A DNA stretch of 64,000 nt from assembly GCA_012656075.1 (NCBI GenBank), contig JAAKBF010000083.1:310001-374000 (forward strand), written 5' to 3'. The notes beneath the pieces were generated by a model that did not search any database, had not been told where the DNA came from, and was given only the letters and a program-made list of their open reading frames with translations. The translations under genes were made by a program, and so were the position numbers. Below, piece after piece: positions 33,498-43,354 of this stretch. Source of the stretch: Phytophthora hibernalis (taxonomy: Eukaryota; Oomycota; Peronosporomycetes; Peronosporales; Peronosporaceae). How positions within the stretch are numbered: position 1 is the stretch's first letter; every line of letters starts with the position of its first letter.

Positions 33498-34913
33498 CGA
33501 GAACACTTCGAGGTTCTATCGGCTGGGACTGCCATGCCTTCTCTATCTTCTGCACCACCTCCTCGAGGATCACCCCGGCGCGGGCATATTGCGGTCGAAG
33601 TGCCGCTTGTGCCACTGGTCGTCGACAATCATCTTCGCCATGCCAAAGCGAAGACGCCGCTGGGCCAGCCAATCGATTCCATATGGCGAGGCCAAGAACT
33701 CGAGCAGGGGTACCCCATGTGGTGGAGCCACGCCCTGAAGTCGGTCTCGTTGGACGGTCGGGCCAGGCCTGTGTCAGCGAGCAGCACGACCGGACACTCG
33801 CCGTAGTGAAAGACGGTCTGGCCAGGCGCGCGACTCAGTCGCAGGTACCCGCGGTACTCAGGGACGGACCAATATCGCAATGCGAGCAGTTGTTCTCGCG
33901 TGCGGAGAGACGTGGTATCGTGTTCGCGCTTGGAGTCGCGGTGCTGTTCGGCAGCTACTTGGCCGGAGCGGGCTCGGTCGGCGAGGTGCTGCCGGTTGTC
34001 GAACCAGAGCATCTCTGCCGGCACTTCTTCGCCCTCCACGACGTTCGTAATGACTTGGGTCTCCCGCTCGGGGTCCGCGCGGTCTCGCGCTCTGCCTTCT
34101 CGCGCTTTACGCTCCGCGCAACGGAAGCGGTGCTTCGAGGAGTGGCAAGGCTCCCGGGATGCAAGGCGCGTTGCTGCTCCGTGAGCGGTGGGGACTTGTT
34201 GGGGTCGTGGACCTCTCCTGCTCGTGGTCGTCCTCTTCAAGCTCGGACTCACCGTAGTCGACTTCGTCGGAACAGTTATCCGGAGAATAGTGCTCGGCAC
34301 GACGTGGCGGGTTCTCCTCAACCTGCATGTCCGTGGCGGACGGCTCCTCGGAAGTTTCCGCGTGCTTAACCCCGCACCAGACTTTTGCGAGTCGTCGTGG
34401 GTTCCCGGAGCTTTTGGATCAGCGACCGGCTCCTTTGGAGCTTCTTCCATCGGGTTCGGCAGCGGTTGCTTGTTGCTCGCTCCAGGAGCCGTGTCCATGT
34501 TGACGTCCTCGTCACCAGTGATGATCCCAGGGTTCGTGACGTCGGCGTCCGACTCGATGTGGCTGCTGGCGTCTTCGTGTGGGCATTGCGCTTGCTGGAT
34601 CGGGCTCGGGTCTGGGGCGGCTGTGGCGAATCGCCGGGCTTCTTAGAAGCGGCCTTCTGCTTCTTTCCGGCGGGGTCTTCTTCGGCTTGGCAGCGGCGGC
34701 TGGGCGCCTTGGCTTCGTGAGTCTTTCCCATCCGGGAGTGGTGGCGCGTGCCCGTGGGGCGTCGGTGGTCTTCACCGCGTGTGGTCTTGGGCGTGGCTTC
34801 TGGAATGAGGCGTCGCCTTCTCCGTCGCTGGATTCCCCTTGGGACAGGTGCTTCCCGTTTGGGTGTGGGAGGGTGTAACGGGGCCACGCTGGCCGACACC
34901 GTTTGCCGTGCAA
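33498..34913 (-). CDS. Antisense open frames between chromodomain and 3' LTR of element A
   Basis: On the minus strand, 34498-33629 is open for 289 codons. Its N half is Pro/Arg/Ser-rich and its C half looks like folded protein (YWSVPEYRGYLRLSRAPG, FHYGECPVVLLADTG, DFRAWLHHMGYPC). Neighbouring minus frames continue it at both ends (34913-34512 upstream; MIVDDQWHKRHFDRNMPAPG and ILEEVVQKIEKAW downstream near 33500-33630). An acidic stretch (CSDEVDYGESELEEDDHEQE) lies in another frame at 34328-34107. There is no ATG certain to be the start. I know no function. Position and direction recall antisense ORFs of some plant Ty3 lineages. It could instead be an inverted insert from another element, or chance in GC-rich DNA; plus-strand frames here are also long. 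Confidence 0.35.
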
Positions 34914-35003
34914 AAGAACCTATGAAAGGGGAGACCCAATGTTCTTTCGTGTGGTCCACACAAGCCCGCCTAAGTACGAGTACATGCCCCACATAAGTTG
35001 GTG

Positions 35004-35318
35004 TGTGACACCCGGCTCCCGGCTAAATACGATTGTGTATTTTACACTAGATACGAATCGGACTTCAGGTTGACGGTTGATGGAGAGCCATCCATTTGGA
35101 GTACAGAAGTTTAGTATGCAGATAGTTAACAGTAGTTAGAACCTTACAAGTGAGATTAGTACAGTCAGTTTAACTCTAACCCGGAAGTTCGCAAGTCGTT
35201 TGGTACTCGGTACCAGGAAACGACTGGAAGGCCAGCTTACAACAGATACGTCAGGCGTCTGTTGTGGTTACGCGTTAACGCTTTCTCTAAGGCAAAGGGG
35301 CGTGTGACTCCCGTCACA
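35004..35318 (+). repeat. 3' LTR of element A
   Basis: 315 bp from TGTGACACCCGG to GTGACTCCCGTCACA, with TGTGAC/GTCACA inverted ends. The DNA just before it (34876-34995) is shared with the end of element B (50391-50504). Confidence 0.88.
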
Positions 35319-36011
35319 ATACTCGACCGCGTGTGCCGCCGCCGATATTATCCTGGTGAGCATGAACATCGTTCGGCGACCAGCGTGGGATTCGAACCCA
35401 CGCGCACTCCACAAGGTTGACGGTGCTAAACAGCCTCGCCACGGTGCTGCATTGGTAAACCTCGAGGAATGTTGTCTCAAGGTGTTCACGCCAGTGGGTC
35501 GACGTGCTGGCATCGATTTGATGGATGTGCGGACCCCGAGCGCGTTCCGTACGCCGCTGCTACGGTGTGTGTGACCCCGCTGACGTGCAGCGCGTGCGCT
35601 CCCCGCCTTCTCCAGTCTTCGCCCGCCGTGCTCGGCATCCGCGCTCATCGCTCCAAACAGACTCTTCCGTGTTCTTCGCTCGCACTCACGGGGCGTGAGT
35701 GCAACCTTACGAGGGGGTGATATAACGAGCTAGTCTGTAGATACATATGCAGGTGGATCTATATAGGTTGATATTGAAAGTAGATACGAAGACACGGCTA
35801 GCGTGTGATTCGTTGTCATTCTCTGATTAGTCGAAAGTGGAGAGCCATTTCAGCCAATCGGATGGCAGTTATTATTTGAGTGGCCCCGACGGGCCTCTCC
35901 TAAATCAGAGTTTAATTTGCCACAAAGCCCATACTACGACTCAGTCTTCTGAGTCTTTCGACGCTTCCTCGCATCTATAGTGTAAGCTAGATAACGGATA
36001 CACCTGGCCCG
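35319..36011. other. Flank of element A, no protein gene
   Basis: Contains the tRNA-like module at 35379-35448. Otherwise no supported gene. Confidence 0.5.
35379..35448 (-). repeat. tRNA-like module, SINE-like
   Basis: The minus strand has an A-box-like TGGCGAGGCTGTTTAGC and a perfect B-box GGTTCGAATCC in a GTGGG/CCCAC T-arm. The acceptor pairs with two mismatches and no proper anticodon arm fits. Probably a Leu/Ser-type tRNA-derived repeat rather than a working tRNA. Confidence 0.5.
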
Positions 36012-36880
36012 TTATACATTTGGTCTTCCTCTAACTCGCTTCTTGGGTGGCTCGCTCTTCCCCTCAACCTTTTCGTCCGGGTTCTCCCAGAACAGGATAG
36101 CTTCCTCTTGGCTGTATCTCTTCTCACCCGGCAAATCGGACGCTGCTGTATGAGACACGAGCGGAAACACAAACCTGGAAGGCTCCGACGCACCGACGAA
36201 CAGCATTCCTAAGCCGTGTAACACACATTGCTCCCAATGTGTCGCGGCCTTGTAGATATAAATACCTTCCACTACAGACGTCTTGATCCTCGCCACATGG
36301 AGAAAGAGCTCTCCCGACGCCGACATCGAAAGTTGATTCTTCCTAGCAAAGTAGGTATCGACAGCTCGTCCAAACGTATGCCACATTAACGTTAGTACAG
36401 CAGCATCACGTAGACTCTTGTAGCCAGACCCAACCCCTTGATGGCCGTTTTCCCGCACCTGTACACGAAAGTCGCCGAGCGTGCAGCCTAGAGCTTCTCC
36501 TGTCTGCACGCCCGCAAGAAAATTTCGCTCCTCGATGGTTGAGGCCATTTTGTCGCGAATCTTTGCAATTCGCTTGCTGCCTGATAGGTGCTGAGGATAC
36601 CGCTCGCGTAGAAGGTTAGCGACTTGTGATATATAGCCGACAGCGGTGCCCTTATTCAGGCAGCTTCCTCGAGAAATTGGCTTAGTTTGCACGAAAATTA
36701 AAAATCAGTTAGCAGCGAGTAATTTTTTTGACTGGGGACAGCACCAGGAGCAGCCAGCGCTTTAGCTATGCTAGCAATAGAGTCCACATTCATGTTACCC
36801 AGAGCTTGAAACACTTCAGCGCTGCTGCCTCATGCCACCTGACCTGCCGTCCCTTGCGGGATGTCAAGTCCCCTCGCCGC
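36012..36880 (-). pseudogene. Crypton-type tyrosine recombinase fragment
   Basis: The long open part, 36692-36012 (226 codons), contains TLMWHTFGRAVDTYFARKNQ, which fits the segment with the first catalytic Arg of tyrosine recombinases, and LFLHVARIKTS. The upstream minus-strand DNA to ~36880 continues with an N-terminal segment (VFQALGNMNVDSIAS) interrupted by TGA. The end with HxxR and the Tyr nucleophile is missing; a basic RRVRGRP-type tail follows instead. Crypton elements are known in oomycetes; here only a dead piece remains. Family call by motif and general resemblance. Confidence 0.55.
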
Positions 36881-39125
36881 GCGCTGCATCTTTTCCAATG
36901 ATAGTGAATCGAAGGCTCAACCACCTACAATCACAATAAAATTTGTATTGGGAATTTGTGGACTTTAACGGGTAATGTACTACTTACGCTTGAATTTTGT
37001 ATGTGAAATTATTTGATAACGGCAGTGAATTCCTAAATAATTGGGAAAGCGTTGGGACAATGATGATGTCGGGTATGATTGACTATAATGTCACATTCGC
37101 TGGCGCTGATTGGTTAGATATCATCACGGACAGCCGCCCGAAAAATCAAGTTAGTTACTTCTTTCCCTGAAACATAAACAACACCTCAATAGTAGCCCGT
37201 CCAAATTGACATCTCGCTATTCGTATGTAAATTCACCTAACCCTATATAATCGTTGACGTGCGGCCTGAGGCGTTGATTCACTCAGAGGAAGTAGAATCT
37301 CTCTATTTGGGATTTGTATGAGGTGGTTGTCGGAAGCAACTTCTTCGAGCGAAAGTAGTTGATAAACTTGAACGCGTACTGGATCCTCCATGACACCCGT
37401 CCTCGATATAATGCAACCATTGGGTATCACTTTCGGTAACAGCAACACGATCCCTCACTCAACTTCAAGTTCCTCTTTACAATTATTAAGTGATTCCAAC
37501 TGTTGCAGGGCTAGGTTGCTAAAGTATTTAAGAGCTCAGGTTTTTATTCTATTACTTATTAATAACGTCTATCAAATCTTTTATTATCATTAATATTGTA
37601 GGTTAAGTAGAGCTTCTTTCCTGAAACAACTCCAAATAACACCAATTTTTTTATTAGCCAATCAAATGTGAGCTCCGAAAAATTTAATGTTGACCAATAA
37701 TCATCGAGGAACCATGAAAGGGCGCTCCGGCGTAGAATTTGGTAGGACAATGGAGAGCAGCGCCCCGGCGAAGGGCGAGTGCCCGCATACACCAAGCTTG
37801 TGTCCAAGTCTAACATGTGGCAAGAAGCTGAGCGCATGTCGTACATTCTGGTATGGACGCGTACTATTTGGTATGAACTCGTAGTGAATGGTATGACTCG
37901 TACTTGGTGGTATGAACTCAACTTTTGACACAACAAAAAATATTTTCCGGCATTTTTGTGAAAATTGTTAGTCAATTTTTTGAACCGTGCCGATCGTTCA
38001 TTGGTCAAATTACACCAAACAACCTCGAATGTCCCCAGGACCCTGCAATTGTTCATCATTACAAATGTACGCGTCCTGGTCCGACGAACAGCAGTGAAAG
38101 TAAAGCAAAGCCAGCTTCGAATGCTTCGTAACGAGGACGATTGAGGCCACAGCGACGGCACAAGTGGTCGGCTCAATTAATGTAGAGTGCAGATCACGCC
38201 GCGCTCCAACGAACTGCGCGCGTGGTTCGCAGGTCTCCTCGCGGTCATGCTTTACTACTCTACCGTAAAGACCAGTCCACATTATTAGCATAATAATATG
38301 GGCATATTATGCTTCACCTACGCCGCGCAAACTGCATCCGCCGCTACTCGGGGCGCCTCTGGCGCCTCGCCACCTCTTAGCTATCGCCTCCTTAATCTTA
38401 ATCTTTTTTTGCCGACCTATGCCTGACCTGCGCGCTACCAGCCTAATCCTCTAGTACATGTAACGTTTTTATTATTATTTAAATAATACCAATTGCACAT
38501 TTATATAAAATAAAACCCAAAAGTATAAACACAGATAACTTAAATGAGTACCTAGATGTGACATCAGCTTATATTATTAATATTTCGATGGAACTGAACG
38601 AATGGCAGAGATTATATGCACAGTAAAAATGTCTCATACCGCACAGTCTTACACATTCTCGCACAGTCCTGCACAGTCTGATGTCCTTTCTGGTGGATAG
38701 ACTTGCCATCTGTTGGAAAGACTGGCCATCTGCTGATCAGCTTTCTCTGCAACGACGAAGCATTTGTGTGAAGGGCGTCCTTGTCGAAAGCACAAAAGTC
38801 TGCAGAAACCGGAGTGATGGTCGCTGACGACGGTCAAACCCGTTGAATTTCGCTAAGTCCTCGAACACAGAGTTCTAACTCAGAGAGGCATTATCTCAGT
38901 GTCAGTCAAGGGAATGTAAAGTCAAGAAACACCAAGACCGAAAAGGAAAAGTTAAGCTTCAGCTCACATTAATCTTATAATGTGGGAAATGAACATGTAC
39001 CTAAAGTACTGCATGGCAAGAGCTGTATCTACGCCCACGGGTTCGACATCTAGAAGAAGCAGCTCAAAGAAGAGAATGACAAAGACTCCGCAGTTGTACG
39101 TGTCGATCTGCACGATTCATTCGAC
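36881..39125. other. Gene-poor stretch
   Basis: No supported gene. A 205-codon minus frame at 38176-37559 has no motif. 37850-37919 holds four rough copies of a ~20-bp unit with core GGTATGAACTCGTA, and 38287-38313 a 9-bp-arm hairpin. 38645-38735 has short GCACAGTC and GCCATCTG direct repeats. Confidence 0.5.
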
Positions 39126-40816
39126 CTACTTGAAGTGATAGCGCTTCGGGGACGGTGGTTCAGGCAGAAGTGGAATCAGCTCAGCTGTTAAATAGGTCCT
39201 AAGTGCAGCGAATCGATCTCCAGTTTGCTGCGGATCGAATATAATTACTGAGAACTCGCTGAAATTAACAGCCACAGCACACCAATGCTCGGAGTTGACA
39301 AGCCACGCGCAAAGTTTCTTTCCTCTCATTCTCCAACAAACAATGCTATAGCGAAGATTGTACGGACAAACAGAGATAGATTTTTCATGACAAATTACAC
39401 ACAGTCCGAGACTGTTAGGCAACGACAAAATTTGAACAAATCTTTGGATCCTTACCTGGGCATGCTGACCCTTCTCCAATGCATCATGGATCATGAAACT
39501 GAATAACTTGTAGTTCGAGGCATTGGTGTCGTGGGTGGCGTCGATCAGAAGTACTTCAGGAAAATGCTCGAACCTTGACCGCCTGTGCGAGGAGTGAATG
39601 GAGATACATTCAGCAGTACCCTACATAACCAAAAAAACATTATAACAAACTTTAGCAAAACTGAAAACAGTTCATAAGAGTATTCTCATGTCTCTTCGTT
39701 CGCGTACACGCGCGAGACTTGCCAGGTTTAGCTGCATAATCTCACGAGGTTGTGTACATCTTTCATTGCAGGATCGACAGTCGAATTCTCCGTGATGTAC
39801 TCAAGAATCCTCTTTTGTTCGCACCTGCGCGATACAACGTCCGCACCGTCCAAAGAACTTCGTCATCTGAAATGTGGCGCGCCTCGTGGTAGTTCTGGTA
39901 GGCTTCGTGGTCGACGTCGTGATTGTGCCCGGTGTTTTGCTTCGTAATACACACATCATGTGATCCCGTTTCACGAACGCAAGCATTTATCTACAACTTA
40001 AAACTGTAAGTGCGCAGTAATAGAAACTAGGATTTGAGGCAGATTCCAAACCTGCGCAAGGCATCTGATTTTCCTGGAATACCGCTGTCCGCTAGTCCAA
40101 CCCGGATCTGAGCAATCCATGATGTGTGCTGACGTTGGTTTTGTTGTAAAACTTGACCTCATCAGGTGTCGGTGTACTTGTCGTACGACTGACCAACATC
40201 TTCATGTTTCGTGTCATCACAGGAGTATCTGTCCGAACAGAATATATCTATTCATTTCGTAAGCACACACGTTTGGTAAAAAATAGAATTGAGCAATTTG
40301 TGCACAGAAGAAGACTGTTTCACAATTCAGGCAAGTGGTACATACCTGGTACGTGCGCTTGCTGTAGTTGCGCAGGTACTGCTCCAGATCGACCTAGTCG
40401 TCGAACATTCTCCGTTCTAGCTCAGGAACTTGTACAAGCTCATCACGGGGTGCAACGGCATGTTCGTCGCACGGGGAACTGTCAACCGTTGTCGAAACGG
40501 AGGTGGTTGAATCTTCTCCGGAGTCAGAAGTCGAAGAAGAGGCGGTCGAAGTTGCTTCTCGCCTGGTCCTCCCGCCTGAGTGTCTGCGAGACCCTCCTTC
40601 CGTCGCTTGCGGTACTTCCTCCCTCGTGAATGGCTCCCTCGCCGTTTTGGGAGACATGCTGAAGTGTAGGCGGCGGGCTTTCCGAATCTTCGTGGCTCGC
40701 GCTGCCCTCGTTACTCCAATCGCTACCAGAACCCTCCCTTCGCTGTCGTCACTCTTGATCACGGCAGCGGGCTTACGGAGTGGTCTGCGTGTTGTCGAGG
40801 CATGCTGGCGCGGCAT
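39126..40816 (-). pseudogene. Mutator-like (MULE) transposase with Ulp1-like domain, broken
   Basis: The ATG at 40816 opens a Ser/Thr-rich N terminus. 39986-39763 has the FAR1-type pattern QNTGHNHDVDHEAYQNYHEAR. Near 39500-39600 the minus strand reads FPEVLLIDATHDTNASNYKL, matching the first catalytic Asp region of MULE transposases. The last open part (39494-39126) contains NSEHWCAVAVNF and FDPQQTG, the His and Asp regions of a Ulp1/C48 cysteine protease. Stops and frame changes separate these pieces, and most of the transposase core is missing. Ulp1 domains are carried by some MULE families, which fits. Confidence 0.6.
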
Positions 40817-41089
40817 CGCAGCGATCCTGGTCTCCGCCCTGGGTCCTGCTTGCGAGGCGGCCAGTTTTCGAATGGGGAGTATCGGCAGCCAACCAAATCC
40901 AAGCGACCGTGAGTATGGTCTTGGTTGATGGGTGAGTCATCTGCGGTGGTTTGGGGATACACCGTCCCACTCTGGACCCGCCAATGGACGTTTTAATTAA
41001 TGTACATATAGCCACTCTCCTGAACAAATTCATGCATAACTCCAACTACTTGATCTCCCTCTGCACGGATCAACTAAAGAACCACGCTC
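40817..41089. other. Short spacer
   Basis: Between the MULE remnant and the broken effector gene; no gene seen. Confidence 0.4.
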
Positions 41090-41482
41090 CTAATCGAGCC
41101 CCTTATCCTTAAGGTACGTCGTGTAACCGACCCACTTCTCGTATTTTGGGTCGCTGAGTAGTGTTATCATGGTGGATGGATACTTGAACGCTTGGCGGAC
41201 GAGGGGCTCAGTAGGAACCTCTGGTACACGTCGTCCGCGGTCTCTCCGTTCGCGTGCCACTTCGCGAACTTCTCAACCCATGATTTCCCTCCCTCTCTTC
41301 ATCTTTGCAGCCTGACCATCTCTCAAAGACCGGCTCTTCGCGCTTTCGGTCGACGTTTTAGCAAAGTCTGAGAGGGCCATCTTGGAAAACTTCATCTGGT
41401 TGGTATGTGCAGTCATCAGTGTAGCGTTGCAGCGAACAGCAAGGGCCGCTGTTGCAGCGAGCAGAACGAAGGTCGAGCGCAT
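41090..41482 (-). pseudogene. RxLR-type effector, frameshifted (~130 aa)
   Basis: The ATG at 41482 starts a clear signal peptide (MRSTFVLLAATAALAV, cleavage near CNA at 20). RSLR stands at residues 51-54, the right distance for RxLR. The frame then meets TGA at 41273-41275. In the next frames the minus strand reads WVEKFAKWHANGETADDVYQ and then LLSDPKYEKWVGYTTYLKD to a TAG at 41090, a pattern typical of W/Y-type RxLR C-terminal domains. Two frame changes are needed (near 41280-41290 and near 41195). No clear dEER was seen. Either a decaying effector or an intact gene with assembly errors. Single exon; flanked by TE debris. Confidence 0.65.
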
Positions 41483-41966
41483 GGTTGATCGATGGTGGAT
41501 TTGGTGGTTGGTCTTGGACGCCTGGATGCCTAGATGCAAATTGAGAAATGAGACTGGGACCATTGCTGTGGAGATTTCCAGATCTTAAGATTCCCAACGA
41601 TACGACCTCACGAACATCAAAGAGCATTCGTAGGTTGCCGGTATGTCCGACTAATTTATTACGATAACGTTATGTATTTTTAAATACATATAATATATAA
41701 CTTTATTATAAAATGATAGTATTTATTAAAAACATATTAGACTACTATTTGCAGTACACGTACATGTAGTAAGTGACTTTGGGAAATTATTTCAAAAAAA
41801 TCGGTTTGGAGTTAAGTTTTTTACCGTTAGATTGAAATCAACCGTGTTTTGAATTTATTTGTAAAATACATTTGACTACAGGTAAAGAATGGTTTTTTGA
41901 AAGAATATATATTTCTTGACCAACCACTGGTTGCCAACCACCTATATCCAAAAATATCATGCATAT
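41483..41966. other. AT-rich spacer
   Basis: No gene seen between the effector remnant and the kinase gene. Confidence 0.5.
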
Positions 41967-42013
41967 TTGACCCATAATCATCCTAAGCTTAGCTTAGGAT
42001 GATTATGGGTCAA
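41967..42013. repeat. Perfect 23-bp-arm hairpin at the kinase 3' end
   Basis: Arm 41967-41989 is the exact reverse complement of 41991-42013, with one spacer base. The annotated kinase frame ends inside it, so the last codons (HNHPKLSLG) come from the hairpin. It could act as a terminator-like structure or be a tiny insertion. Confidence 0.85.
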
Positions 42014-43354
42014 GCCTATTAATAGTAAGCTTACCCCATAATCGTCACACCCCACAATCAAGCTGCTGCACCAAGTAGAAGACTGCATCGAGTAAAGCAA
42101 GTTGGAGTTACCGGTACAGCGAAGAAATAACAAGAAACTTGCGGTGGATTCGCGACTATTGTTTTGTGCTACGCTGGGAATGTCGGCATTAGCTCTTGTT
42201 GCTTTGGTGGAGGATTCCTGAAAGTATTCGTGTGCGAGTGCGTCCTTGGCTGAAATTCGCTTGCGTGGACTTAGCGCCAGCATCCGACTCAGCAGGTCGA
42301 ATCCAGCCTTCGACAGCGAGCAGCCACTACCGGAAAACGTTGCAGAAAGCGGGAACTTATCACGCAGTCGAGAACGCTTCGGCCATTTGCCCCGAATACT
42401 CAAATTGGCATCAGGTACGTCATCGTCAACACCTGGCCAATTGTCCTCATTTGGCGCGCCAAGCAGCTTGAAAATCTGGTCGGTCTGGTCCAGCTCCCCA
42501 CGTCCTGCAAACAGCGGCTTCATAAGCAGCATCTCGGCGAAAATACACCCGACTGACCACATATCCACCGCCGTCGAATACTTCTTCGCACCAAGCAGTA
42601 ACTCCGGAGAGCGGTACCACAGCGTCACTACCAGCTGCGTGTACGTACGCAGCGGTGAGCCATACTTGCGCGCAAGTCCAAAGTCACACACTTTCAGCAT
42701 TCCACGCGCATCATACAGCAAGTTGCTGGTCTTGAGGTCTCGATGGATGTACCAGCGGTCGTGCATATAGGCCACAGCACTCAGCAGCGAGTGCAGCAGA
42801 TACTTGACCTCGGACTGGAGCCACGGAGCCTTCATCTTGTTCTGCATGACGTGCTTGAGGTCGTTCTCAGCATAGTCCATAACCATGTAGATCTTGTCTG
42901 GCGTGGAGCCCACCACCATCTCCCGTACTTGGACAATGTTTGGGTGGTCCAGAGACAGCAGCACGTTGGTCTCCCGCAGCGCCGTGATCGGGAAGCCTTC
43001 CTGGCTGGCGTCGGCGCTCATTTTGACCTGTTTAAGGGCCACCACGTCTCCCGTTTCCTTGTCCCGAGCTTTAGAAACGACGCCGTACGTCCCCTCGTCG
43101 ATTTTGCCGATGCGCGCGTAGCAGTCGACGCTGCGGCAGCCTAAAAGGTAGAAATTGTGGCGCGCTGGGTCCTCTGGAATCGCGATTTCTTGGATTGTTG
43201 AGGGTTTTGGGAGACTGGAATTTGTGCCATTTGAAGAAGAGACATCGACGGAGGTGGAGGATGTTTTAGTGTCGCGTGAAGACTTGTGCTTGCGACTGGA
43301 GACGCGCTCGTCCGCGGAGTCCGAGTCCGAGCCCCAGCGGTTCCGCTTCGCCAT
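41978..43354 (-). CDS. Cyclin-dependent kinase, CDK10/CDK11 (PITSLRE) type
   Basis: Ser/Thr kinase of the CDK10/11 branch, involved in transcription and RNA processing in other eukaryotes. The ATG at 43354 (MAKRNRWGSDSDSAD) precedes a Ser-rich, basic N terminus of ~90 residues. Kinase motifs in order: GKIDEGTYGVV loop, VALKQVK lysine, EGFPITALRE cyclin helix (PITALRE variant), HRDLKTSNLL, DFGLARKYGSP, TLWYRSPELLLG. The end of the domain reads RISAKDALAHEYFQESS. GCRSVDCYARI before the kinase resembles the CDK11 lead-in. The C-terminal ~50 residues are not conserved and run into a hairpin; the true end may be altered by insertion or an unseen intron. A decayed copy of its 3' part lies at 61935-62215. 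Confidence 0.9.
   Translation of the reverse strand: MAKRNRWGSDSDSADERVSSRKHKSSRDTKTSSTSVDVSSSNGTNSSLPKPSTIQEIAIPEDPARHNFYLLGCRSVDCYARIGKIDEGTYGVVSKARDKETGDVVALKQVKMSADASQEGFPITALRETNVLLSLDHPNIVQVREMVVGSTPDKIYMVMDYAENDLKHVMQNKMKAPWLQSEVKYLLHSLLSAVAYMHDRWYIHRDLKTSNLLYDARGMLKVCDFGLARKYGSPLRTYTQLVVTLWYRSPELLLGAKKYSTAVDMWSVGCIFAEMLLMKPLFAGRGELDQTDQIFKLLGAPNEDNWPGVDDDVPDANLSIRGKWPKRSRLRDKFPLSATFSGSGCSLSKAGFDLLSRMLALSPRKRISAKDALAHEYFQESSTKATRANADIPSVAQNNSRESTASFLLFLRCTGNSNLLYSMQSSTWCSSLIVGCDDYGVSLLLIGLTHNHPKLSLG

Larger units (their letters stand above)
27372..35318 (+). mobile_element. Ty3/gypsy chromovirus-type retrotransposon A
   Basis: About 7.9 kb, with a 5' LTR fragment, primer-binding site, gag, protease, reverse transcriptase, RNase H, integrase, chromodomain and 3' LTR in Ty3 order. 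Many frameshifts and stops (for example TAG at 30910-30912, TAA at 32276-32278) make it defective. The LTR copies differ at five of ~228 compared positions. Extra DNA between the chromodomain and the 3' LTR carries minus-strand open frames. Confidence 0.9.

Noticed and set aside
33683..34369. 228-codon plus frame downstream of the chromodomain
   Set aside because: Overlaps the more protein-like minus frame; no known motif. Not fully excluded.
37559..38176. 205-codon minus frame
   Set aside because: No motif, crosses tandem repeats, AT-rich; likely chance.
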